The notes under the pieces were generated by a model. That model ran no database searches, was not told the origin of the DNA, and saw only the letters and a list, made by a program, of their open reading frames with translations. From Comamonadaceae bacterium (lineage in GTDB: Bacteria; Pseudomonadota; Gammaproteobacteria; Burkholderiales; Burkholderiaceae): a DNA stretch of 7,676 bases. The translations under genes and the position numbers were made by a program. The stretch covers positions 1 through 7,676 of the forward strand of contig CANNNH010000062.1 in NCBI GenBank assembly GCA_947505915.1, given 5' to 3'. Positions 1-5,412 of the stretch are shown here, piece by piece. Every line of letters starts with the position of its first letter. Positions within the stretch are counted from its first letter, which is position 1.

Positions 1-1
1 C

Positions 2-694
2 GGCGTGTCCATGGCCACTGTGGTGAAGGGTTTGCACCGCGCCTGTGTGGACGCGCAGGCCGAGCTCGGCGTGAGTGCTTTGCTGATCATGTGTTTTTTG
101 CGGCATCTGAGCGAAGAAGATGCTTTTGCCACGTTAGAGCAGGCGCTGCCGTTTCGCGAGCACATCGTCGGCATCGGCCTGGACTCGGGCGAAGTCGGTA
201 ACCCGCCTGAAAAATTCTCGCGGGTGTTTGCGCGCTGCCGCCAACTCGGCTTTCGGTTGGTGGCGCATGCGGGCGAGGAGGGGCCGCCGGCCTATGTGTG
301 GACGGCGCTCAACGAGCTCAAAGTTGAGCGCATTGACCATGGCGTGCAGTCCACGCATGACGCTGCGCTGCTGCAGCGGCTGGCGCAAGACCGGATAGCC
401 TTAACTGTGTGCCCGCTGTCCAACCTCAAGCTCTGCGTGTACCCCGATCTGGCCAGCCACGCCCTAGGCCAGCTCTTGGGCGCCGGCATTGCAGCCACCG
501 TCAACTCTGACGACCCGGCTTACTTTGGCGGCTACATGAATGAGAACTTCACGCAAACTTTTGCCGCCTTGCCGCTGAACGCCACCCACGCCTACCTGCT
601 GGCGCGCAACAGTTTTGAGGCCAGCTTTATTGACGCTTCGGCCAAGCAGACCTTCATCGACAAGTTGGACAAAAGCTTTGAAAACTTTCGCTGA
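2..694 (+). CDS. add: Adenosine/adenine deaminase, C-terminal two thirds (5' end outside window)
   Basis: This is a zinc-dependent purine deaminase of the Add (COG1816) family. It hydrolyses the 6-amino group of adenosine or adenine to give inosine or hypoxanthine in the cytoplasm. The frame is open to the left edge and about 230 codons are visible. Family members run to about 340 residues, so roughly 110 N-terminal residues, including the first metal-binding HxH, are missing. Visible signatures in order are HAGEEGPP (from base 266, substrate/catalytic Glu region), ERIDHGVQ (about 326-349, zinc-site His), CPLSNLKL (about 410-433) and NSDDPAYFGGY (about 503-535, metal-binding Asp pair). The last motif, with AYFGGY after SDDP, resembles the adenine deaminases (yeast Aah1 and Pseudomonas PA0148 type) more than classical adenosine deaminases, so adenine may be the true substrate; that is inference. 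The stop overlaps the next gene's ATG by one base, implying co-transcription and translational coupling. Confidence 0.93.
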   Translation, partial: GVSMATVVKGLHRACVDAQAELGVSALLIMCFLRHLSEEDAFATLEQALPFREHIVGIGLDSGEVGNPPEKFSRVFARCRQLGFRLVAHAGEEGPPAYVWTALNELKVERIDHGVQSTHDAALLQRLAQDRIALTVCPLSNLKLCVYPDLASHALGQLLGAGIAATVNSDDPAYFGGYMNENFTQTFAALPLNATHAYLLARNSFEASFIDASAKQTFIDKLDKSFENFR

Positions 695-1962
695 TGGGCG
701 CTGACAGCAAAAGCCCCGGCCCGTGGGCGATTGCCTTGGCGGGCATGGCGTCGCTGGGTGTGGCCATGGGCATTGGCCGCTTTGCCTTCACGCCCATCTT
801 GCCCATGATGCTGGCCGACGGCGTGCTCGATCTGCCGGCGGCGAGCTGGCTGGCCAGTGCCAACTACCTGGGCTATTTGGTCGGTGCGTTGCTTTGTATG
901 TTGCAGCCCTGGCTGTGGACGCGCTTTCCAAGCCTGCCGTCCTTGGCTTTTTCGCAGCTGGTAAGGGGCGGCCTGTTGATGACCGGCGTGCTCACGCTGG
1001 CCATGGGCTGGCTGGAGTCGCCGGCTTGGCCTTTGTTGCGTTTTTTGGCGGGCGTCACCAGCGGGGTGGTGTTTGTCTACACCTCGGGCTGGTGCTTGTC
1101 GCGGCTGGCCAGCTTGGGTGTGCCGGCCATGGGCGGCTTCATTTACATGGGGCCTGGCGCGGGCATTGTGTTGAGCGGCTTGGCCGCCAGCGGCATGGTC
1201 GCGGAGCGCTGGACTGCAGCCGGCGCCTGGCTGGTGTTTGGCGCGCTGGCTTTTGTGCTGAGTGCGTTGGCATGGCGCTTTTTGCAAGGCGGCAATGAGC
1301 GCCTGCAGCCCCTGGCCGCCCGCAGCCCTGAACAGTTTGGACAAGCCCCGGCAGACCCACCAACTTCACAAGCCGGCCACGGCGCTGCTGAAATGCTGCT
1401 GCTGACACTGGCCTACGGGTTGGCGGGTTTCGGTTACATCATCACCGCGACATTTTTGCCGGTGATTGCGCGCAGTGCCTTGCCCGGCTCTCACTGGCTG
1501 GATTTGTTCTGGCCCTTGTTTGGCGCCGGTGTGATGCTGGGGGCCTGGGGTGCTACGCGCCTGCGCTCGGTCGCCGACTACCGCTGGCTGCTCCTGGGCG
1601 GGTATTTGATTCAGGCGCTGGCGATTGCCATCAGCCTGTGGAGCCCGAGCCTGGCTGGCTTTGCGATCGGTAGTTTGCTCTTGGGTCTACCTTTCACGGC
1701 CATCACTTTTTTTGCCATGCAGGAGGTGCGACGCCTTCAGCCAGCAAGTGCCTCGAGCTTCATGGGCTTGATGACCGCTACCTACGGCATTGGTCAGGTG
1801 GTCGGGCCGCCGCTGACCGCTTGGTTGCTGCAAGCCCAGCGTTCGCCGGGCGATGCGTTCAAGTTGGCGCTGGAAATTGCTGCTGCGGCATTGCTCTTGG
1901 GTGCGGCGCTGTATGCCTTGTTGGTGCGGGCGTACCCGCTTGCACGAACTGTGTCTCGTTAG
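694..1962 (+). CDS. MFS transporter, YbfB/YjiJ family
   Basis: This is a 422-residue inner-membrane transporter of the major facilitator superfamily, in the YbfB/YjiJ-like group. The diagnostic stretch GIGRFAFTPILPMM lies in TM1 (residues about 26-39). A second conserved block, YGIGQVVGPPL, is at about 364-374, near TM11. Hydrophobic segments fit about 12 helices in two halves, separated by a polar, Pro/Gln-rich loop at about 198-232, as usual for MFS. The ATG shares one base with the upstream deaminase stop (TGATG) and has no good Shine-Dalgarno, so translation probably depends on reinitiation from the deaminase gene. Substrates of this group are largely unknown. Coupling to a purine deaminase makes a purine or a deamination product a reasonable guess, but no residue seen here proves it. 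A terminator-like hairpin follows directly. Confidence 0.9.
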   Translation: MGADSKSPGPWAIALAGMASLGVAMGIGRFAFTPILPMMLADGVLDLPAASWLASANYLGYLVGALLCMLQPWLWTRFPSLPSLAFSQLVRGGLLMTGVLTLAMGWLESPAWPLLRFLAGVTSGVVFVYTSGWCLSRLASLGVPAMGGFIYMGPGAGIVLSGLAASGMVAERWTAAGAWLVFGALAFVLSALAWRFLQGGNERLQPLAARSPEQFGQAPADPPTSQAGHGAAEMLLLTLAYGLAGFGYIITATFLPVIARSALPGSHWLDLFWPLFGAGVMLGAWGATRLRSVADYRWLLLGGYLIQALAIAISLWSPSLAGFAIGSLLLGLPFTAITFFAMQEVRRLQPASASSFMGLMTATYGIGQVVGPPLTAWLLQAQRSPGDAFKLALEIAAAALLLGAALYALLVRAYPLARTVSR

Positions 1963-1965
1963 AAT
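1960..1965 (+). promoter_or_regulatory. Possible -10 box for the BMP gene, overlapping the MFS stop codon
   Basis: TAGAAT is one base from the sigma-70 consensus TATAAT, and its first three bases are the MFS stop codon. The only upstream candidate for a -35 is a weak TTGCAC at 1940-1945 with a short 14-base spacer, so the promoter is tentative. If used, transcription would start near 1972, at the foot of the hairpin described at 1971-2010. Confidence 0.35.
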
Positions 1966-1970
1966 ACACA

Positions 1971-2010
1971 GCTCTTGCGTGCTGTCACGGCGCACAAGAG
2001 CCTTCTTTTT
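1971..2010 (+). terminator. Hairpin plus T-run after the MFS gene (and within the BMP gene leader)
   Basis: GCTCTTG (1971-1977) pairs with CAAGAGC (1995-2001). After one C/A mismatch the stem continues as GTGC (1979-1982) with GCGC (1990-1993, one G-T wobble), leaving a 7-base loop. A CTTCTTTTT tract follows at 2002-2010. This is the form of a rho-independent terminator for the deaminase-MFS operon. It ends only 24 bases before the next start codon, so it may also sit in the 5' leader of the BMP gene. Confidence 0.7.
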
Positions 2011-2018
2011 ACCGTGGC

Positions 2019-2037
2019 CATGTAGAGGACTACCATG
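2019..2037 (+). promoter_or_regulatory. Shine-Dalgarno/start-codon hairpin of the BMP gene
   Basis: A good Shine-Dalgarno, AGAGGA (2024-2029), lies 5 bases before the ATG at 2035 and fixes the start. It sits in a small inverted repeat. CATG (2019-2022) can pair with CATG (2034-2037) and, after one bulged C, TAG (2023-2025) pairs with CTA (2030-2032, one shifted contact), presenting AGGA as the loop. The start codon would be in the stem. An ATG followed at once by TAG occurs at 2020-2025. A regulatory role is inference. Confidence 0.4.
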
Positions 2038-3126
2038 TATAAAAACCTCGCTGCCGCGTTCGCGGCCGCCTGTTTTATTTACCCCGTTTTTTCACAAACG
2101 ACGCCTGCGGCCATTGCGCCTTTGAAAATAGGCTTTGTGTATGTCACGCCCGTCACCGATGCCGGTTGGGTGCGCCAGCATGAAAACGGCCGGCTGGCGG
2201 TGCAAGCTGCGCTGGGCACGCAAGTCAAAACCAGCTTTGTTGAAAACGTGCCCGAAGGCCCGGACGCCGAGCGCGTTATCCGTGACCTGGCGCAGCAGGG
2301 CCACAAGCTGATCTTTACGCCGAGCTTTGGCTATATGGAGCCTACGCTCAAGGTGGCCAAAGATTTCCCTGACGTGAAATTCGAGTCGGTCACCGGTTAT
2401 AAAACCAGCGCCAATGTGGCTACCGTGAATGCGCGTTATTACGAGGGTCGTTACCTCGCAGGCATCGCGGCTGCGCGCATGAGCAAAACCCAGGTGGCCG
2501 GCTATGTGGCGGGCTTTCCTATTCCAGAAGTGCTGCAAGGCATCAACGCTTTTGCGCTGGGCATGCGCTCAGTGAACCCGCGTGCAGAAGTCAAAGTGAT
2601 TTGGCTCAACGCCTGGTTTGACCCGCCGCGTGAGCGTGATGCGGCCATGACCTTGTTCAACCAGAACGTGGATGTGCTGGCCTTTCACACCGCCTCCAAT
2701 GCCGTGATGACGGCCGCCCAAGAGCGCGGCAAGCTGGCTGTGGCCTACCACTCTGACATGCGCGGTGTGGCGCCCGACGCGCAAATTCTGGCCGTGACCC
2801 ACCAGTGGGGCGACTACTACACCCGCCGAGCCCGGGAAGTGCTGGCCGGCACCTGGCAAAGTGGCAATGTCTGGGGCGGCGTCAAGGAAGGCATGGTGCG
2901 TGTGGGCGACTTCGGCCCGAAAGTGCCAGCGGCCGTGCAGCAAGAAGTGCTGGCCCGCCAGAAAGACATGGCCGGCGGCAAACTGCAGCCCTTCGCCGCG
3001 GGCAAAGCCCCTGTTTTGAACAACACCGGCGCGGTGGTGATCGCCGCCGGCAGCGCCCTGACTGACGCGCAGATTCTGGGCATGAACTTCCTGGTGCAAG
3101 GCGTGCAAGGCAGCCTCCCCAAATAG
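2035..3126 (+). CDS. BMP-family (PnrA-like) ABC transporter substrate-binding protein
   Basis: This is a periplasmic solute-binding protein of the Bmp/PnrA family (basic membrane protein fold), whose characterised members bind purine nucleosides or related purines for ABC import. It has 363 residues. The N-terminus has Lys3, a hydrophobic stretch and a likely cleavage after Ser20 (VFS|QTT). Cys13 follows three alanines but sits too early to be a convincing lipobox. The mature domain opens with KIGFVYVTPVTDAGWVRQHE, the typical first strand and ligand loop of the family. Further family-like blocks are TPSFGYMEPTLKVA, the ARYYEGRYLAGIAA helix, and the C-terminal WGGVKEGMVRVGDFGP. No ATPase or permease gene is present in the window, so its transporter must be elsewhere, possibly upstream of the left edge. 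The purine deaminases on both sides support a purine or nucleoside ligand; that is inference. Confidence 0.9.
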   Translation: MYKNLAAAFAAACFIYPVFSQTTPAAIAPLKIGFVYVTPVTDAGWVRQHENGRLAVQAALGTQVKTSFVENVPEGPDAERVIRDLAQQGHKLIFTPSFGYMEPTLKVAKDFPDVKFESVTGYKTSANVATVNARYYEGRYLAGIAAARMSKTQVAGYVAGFPIPEVLQGINAFALGMRSVNPRAEVKVIWLNAWFDPPRERDAAMTLFNQNVDVLAFHTASNAVMTAAQERGKLAVAYHSDMRGVAPDAQILAVTHQWGDYYTRRAREVLAGTWQSGNVWGGVKEGMVRVGDFGPKVPAAVQQEVLARQKDMAGGKLQPFAAGKAPVLNNTGAVVIAAGSALTDAQILGMNFLVQGVQGSLPK

Positions 3127-3150
3127 TTAATGGGGGTCAGAACCCATTTA
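3127..3150. repeat. REP-like palindrome between the BMP gene and guaD
   Basis: Immediately after the BMP stop, AATGGG (3129-3134) pairs perfectly with CCCATT (3143-3148) around the loop GGTCAGAA. The arms extend by T3127-A3150 across a T/T mismatch. The GGGGTCAGA core resembles palindromic REP-type repeats known in proteobacteria with RAYT transposases. No second copy is visible in this window. There is no T-run after it, so it is a poor rho-independent terminator. Confidence 0.4.
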
Positions 3151-3185
3151 TAGCCCCGTCTTGCTGCGCCAATGCTGAACTGCGC

Positions 3186-3191
3186 TAACCT
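3186..3191 (+). promoter_or_regulatory. Possible -10 box close to the guaD start
   Basis: TAACCT fits the conserved T-A-n-n-n-T positions of a sigma-70 -10 element. A weak TTGCTG at 3161-3166 could be the -35, with a long 19-base spacer. Transcription would begin close to the ATG at 3199, making the message leaderless or nearly so. This is consistent with the absence of a usable Shine-Dalgarno there. Confidence 0.25.
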
Positions 3192-3198
3192 TGAAGCC

Positions 3199-4524
3199 AT
3201 GAAAGCCTACCGCGCAGCCATCCTCCGTTTTGCCGATGACCATGCGGCTGTCTATGAAGAAGACGGTCTGCTGGTGGTGGTGCCTGACGCCAGCGGCCGC
3301 CAGCGTGTACAGGCCGTGGGGCCGTGGCGCGAACTGGCGCCGCAGTTTGCGCAGCTGAAGGTGGAGCATTTGCCAGGCCGCATTCTGGCGCCCGGCTTTG
3401 TGGACATGCACATTCATTACCCGCAGGTGGACGTGATCGGCTCGCCTGCCGACGGCTTGCTGCCCTGGCTGGAGAACTACACCTTTCCGCAGGAAAGCCG
3501 CTTTGCCGACCCGGCGCATGCGGCAGAAGTGGCTGCTTTCTTTTTGGACGAACTCGCGCGCAATGGCGTGACCACTGCGCTGGCCTTTGCCACTTCGCAC
3601 CCGGCCTCCGTGAATGCGTTGTTCACCGAGGCCGCGAAGCGTCAGATGCGCCTGATTACCGGCAAGTGCCTGATGGATCGGCATTCGCCCGACGGCGTGC
3701 GCGACGAGACCGAGCAAAGCCTGATCGACACCGAGGCCTTGATTCAGCGCTGGCATGGCCAGGGGCGCTTGGGTTACGCCATCACGCCGCGTTTTGCACC
3801 CAGCTGCTCAGACGCACAGATGCGCGGCGCAGGCGAGCTGGCCGCCAAGTACCCGGACGTCTGGGTGCAGTCGCATGTGGCCGAAAACCACGATGAAATC
3901 GCCTGGGTGCGCTCGCTTTACCCCGACGCGCGCAGCTACCTGGCGGTGTACGAGCAGTTCGGGCTTTTGCGCCCGCGCAGCGTTTACGCGCACTGCATTC
4001 ACTTTGACGACACCGACCGCGCCCTGATGCGCGCCAGCGGCGCGGCCGCCGCCATCAGCCCGACCAGCAATCTCTTTTTGGGCAGCGGTTTTTTTGACTA
4101 CGAAGGCGCAGACCGCGTTGGCTTTGCCTACGGCCTGGCCAGCGACGTGGGCGGCGGCACCAGCTTCAGCCCCTTTCACACCATGCTGGCAGCCTATTAC
4201 GTGGGTCGGGAAGGTCACAGCAAAACCGGCCTGTCGCTCAAGCCGCAGCAACTGTGGTGGCAGCACACGGCGGGCGCGGCAGAGGCGCTGGGCTTGGGCG
4301 GCGTGGTGGGCAATTTGCAGCCGGGATGCGAGGCCGATTTTGTGGTGCTCAACCCCGCAGCCACGCCGCTGCTGGCGCGCAAGACCGCGCTGGCCGCCAG
4401 CCTGGACGAGCTGCTGTTCGCCATGATCGTGCTGGGTGACGACCGGCTGATCGAGCGCACAGTGGTTTCGCAGGCGCTTTCGGCGCTGCCTACAATGGCT
4501 CCCATCAACGTTTCCCTGACCTGA
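3199..4524 (+). CDS. guaD: Guanine deaminase
   Basis: GuaD hydrolyses guanine to xanthine and ammonia in the cytoplasm, committing guanine to catabolism or to nitrogen supply. It is a zinc amidohydrolase. From the ATG at 3199 the protein has 441 residues, close to E. coli GuaD (about 439). An in-frame ATG at 3172 would add nine residues (MLNCANLEA) with no family resemblance, so 3199 is preferred. Visible signatures are [12 protein letters not shown] (His71, His73), the guanine-recognition block TPRFAPSCS (about 196-204), SHVAEN (His226 and Glu229), YAHCIHF (His265), [11 protein letters not shown] (288-297) and [11 protein letters not shown] (Asp316). All expected metal and catalytic residues are present. 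The gene follows a BMP-type binding protein and lies 10 bases before dcd. With the deaminase at the left edge it makes the segment a purine-breakdown neighbourhood; no xanthine dehydrogenase is in view. Confidence 0.96.
   Translation: MKAYRAAILRFADDHAAVYEEDGLLVVVPDASGRQRVQAVGPWRELAPQFAQLKVEHLPGRILAPGFVDMHIHYPQVDVIGSPADGLLPWLENYTFPQESRFADPAHAAEVAAFFLDELARNGVTTALAFATSHPASVNALFTEAAKRQMRLITGKCLMDRHSPDGVRDETEQSLIDTEALIQRWHGQGRLGYAITPRFAPSCSDAQMRGAGELAAKYPDVWVQSHVAENHDEIAWVRSLYPDARSYLAVYEQFGLLRPRSVYAHCIHFDDTDRALMRASGAAAAISPTSNLFLGSGFFDYEGADRVGFAYGLASDVGGGTSFSPFHTMLAAYYVGREGHSKTGLSLKPQQLWWQHTAGAAEALGLGGVVGNLQPGCEADFVVLNPAATPLLARKTALAASLDELLFAMIVLGDDRLIERTVVSQALSALPTMAPINVSLT
4491..4496 (+). promoter_or_regulatory. 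Possible -10 box for dcd inside the guaD 3' end
   Basis: TACAAT, one base from consensus, lies 38 bases before the dcd ATG and would give a leader of about 30 bases. No convincing -35 is seen at 16-18 bases upstream. It suggests dcd can be transcribed independently of guaD despite the 10-base gap. Confidence 0.35.
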
Positions 4525-4534
4525 GCACCGCATC

Positions 4535-5110
4535 ATGAGCATCAAAAGCGACAAATGGATACGCCGCATGGCCGAGACGACCGGCATGATCGAGCCCTTT
4601 GAGCCCGGTCAGATCCGGCAAGCGGCCGGCGGCCAGAAGATCATCAGTTACGGCACCAGCAGCTACGGCTACGACATCCGCTGCGCGCCCGAGTTCAAGG
4701 TCTTCACCAACATCCACAGCACGGTGGTGGACCCGAAAAATTTCGACGAAAAAAGCTTCGTTGATTTTCACGGCGACAGCTGCATCATTCCGCCCAACAG
4801 TTTTGCGCTGGCGCGAACGCTCGAATATTTCCGCATTCCGCGCAACGTGCTGACCATCTGCCTGGGCAAGAGCACCTACGCGCGCTGCGGCATCATCGTC
4901 AACGTCACACCCTTCGAGCCCGAATGGGAGGGTTATGTGACGCTGGAGTTTTCCAACACCACGCCGCTGCCGGCGCGCATCTACGCCGGCGAAGGTTGCG
5001 CGCAGGTGCTGTTTTTTGAAAGCGACCCGGACGACGTCTGTGAAGTCAGCTACAAAGACCGCGGTGGCAAGTACCAGGGCCAGACCGGCGTCACGCTGCC
5101 CCGGGCCTGA
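4535..5110 (+). CDS. dcd: dCTP deaminase
   Basis: Dcd deaminates dCTP to dUTP, which dUTPase then turns into dUMP for thymidylate synthesis. It is a cytoplasmic homotrimer of the dUTPase fold. The protein has 191 residues, normal for the family (about 188-193). Signatures in order are [13 protein letters not shown] (38-50), the substrate motif [10 protein letters not shown] (111-120, with Ser113 and Arg117), and [16 protein letters not shown] (126-141). Glu138 in the last motif is at the position of the catalytic glutamate of E. coli Dcd. Next come [15 protein letters not shown] (148-162) and the C-terminal [18 protein letters not shown], the flexible lid over the triphosphate. I see no PDG-type change suggesting a bifunctional dCTP deaminase/dUTPase. 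The ATG is preceded only by weak purines (TGAG at 4522-4525), so coupling to guaD or initiation without a strong Shine-Dalgarno is likely. The next gene follows 21 bases later. Confidence 0.97.
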   Translation: MSIKSDKWIRRMAETTGMIEPFEPGQIRQAAGGQKIISYGTSSYGYDIRCAPEFKVFTNIHSTVVDPKNFDEKSFVDFHGDSCIIPPNSFALARTLEYFRIPRNVLTICLGKSTYARCGIIVNVTPFEPEWEGYVTLEFSNTTPLPARIYAGEGCAQVLFFESDPDDVCEVSYKDRGGKYQGQTGVTLPRA

Positions 5111-5131
5111 GTCGGGCAGGCAAGGCCAACC

Positions 5132-5353
5132 ATGAAGCTAAGCCGGCTGTTTCAGCCACGCAATCCGCTGTTTTGGATCATGCTGAGCTTGAATGCTTTG
5201 TCGATGGTCATCGGCTGGCTCTTGCATCACCGGCCCTTGAACACCTTGGGCATGTTGGTTTTGGGTGGCTTTGCCTTGAGCAACGCCATCTTGGGCACCT
5301 GGTTGGCCTGGCGCCTTGTCAAGCAGCCGCCGGACGGTGCGGCAGAGCCCTGA
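5132..5353 (+). CDS. Small two-helix membrane protein of unknown function
   Basis: I do not recognise this 73-residue protein beyond its membrane character. Two hydrophobic segments are clear, at about residues 12-31 (LFWIMLSLNALSMVIGWLL) and 38-62. They are joined by a short polar turn (HHRPLNT). The N-terminus is basic (MKLSRLFQPR) and the C-terminus polar (VKQPPDGAAEP), so both ends probably face the cytoplasm. It has a credible Shine-Dalgarno, AAGG at 5122-5125, six bases before the ATG. It lies 21 bases after dcd in the same direction and is probably co-transcribed with it. G/C-rich third positions match the neighbours. No catalytic motif is visible, so no function is assigned. Confidence 0.75.
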   Translation: MKLSRLFQPRNPLFWIMLSLNALSMVIGWLLHHRPLNTLGMLVLGGFALSNAILGTWLAWRLVKQPPDGAAEP

Positions 5354-5397
5354 AAACCAGCCTAAAACCCTCGCGCCGGCTGCTTATTCGGGAATGA

Positions 5398-5403
5398 GAC
5401 AAT
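5398..5403 (+). promoter_or_regulatory. Possible -10 box for rhlE
   Basis: GACAAT ends nine bases before the rhlE ATG, within a 59-base gap that otherwise holds only a weak CAGCC/GGCTG pairing. No -35 is recognisable. If real, transcription would begin within a few bases of the start codon. A weak AGAG at 5404-5407 is the only ribosome-binding candidate and would lie at or before the predicted transcript start. Confidence 0.3.
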
Positions 5404-5412
5404 AGAGCATCT

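Noticed and set aside
592..1344. A 250-codon minus-strand frame under the MFS gene
   Set aside because: It is a low-complexity Gln/Ala/His/Arg-rich translation with no domain, lying opposite a well-supported membrane protein; antisense shadow.
2059..2073. Possible lipobox (three Ala then Cys13) in the BMP-family protein
   Set aside because: The hydrophobic segment before Cys13 is too short and Leu at -3 is absent; a normal signal peptide cut after Ser20 fits better.
3172..3198. Upstream in-frame ATG for guaD adding nine residues
   Set aside because: The added residues resemble nothing in the family and there is no Shine-Dalgarno; the 441-residue form fits the family length.
4089..4095. Run of seven T in guaD as a possible frameshift or slippage site
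   Set aside because: The frame is intact across it and encodes Gly-Phe-Phe-Asp in a normal family context; no alternative product is indicated.
3808..4587. A 259-codon minus-strand frame under guaD and the dcd start
   Set aside because: It lies opposite conserved GuaD motifs, has no recognisable domain and is best explained by G/C-biased third positions.
5354..5412. Possible terminator in the gap before rhlE
   Set aside because: Only a 5-bp CAGCC/GGCTG pairing with a long loop and no T-run is present.
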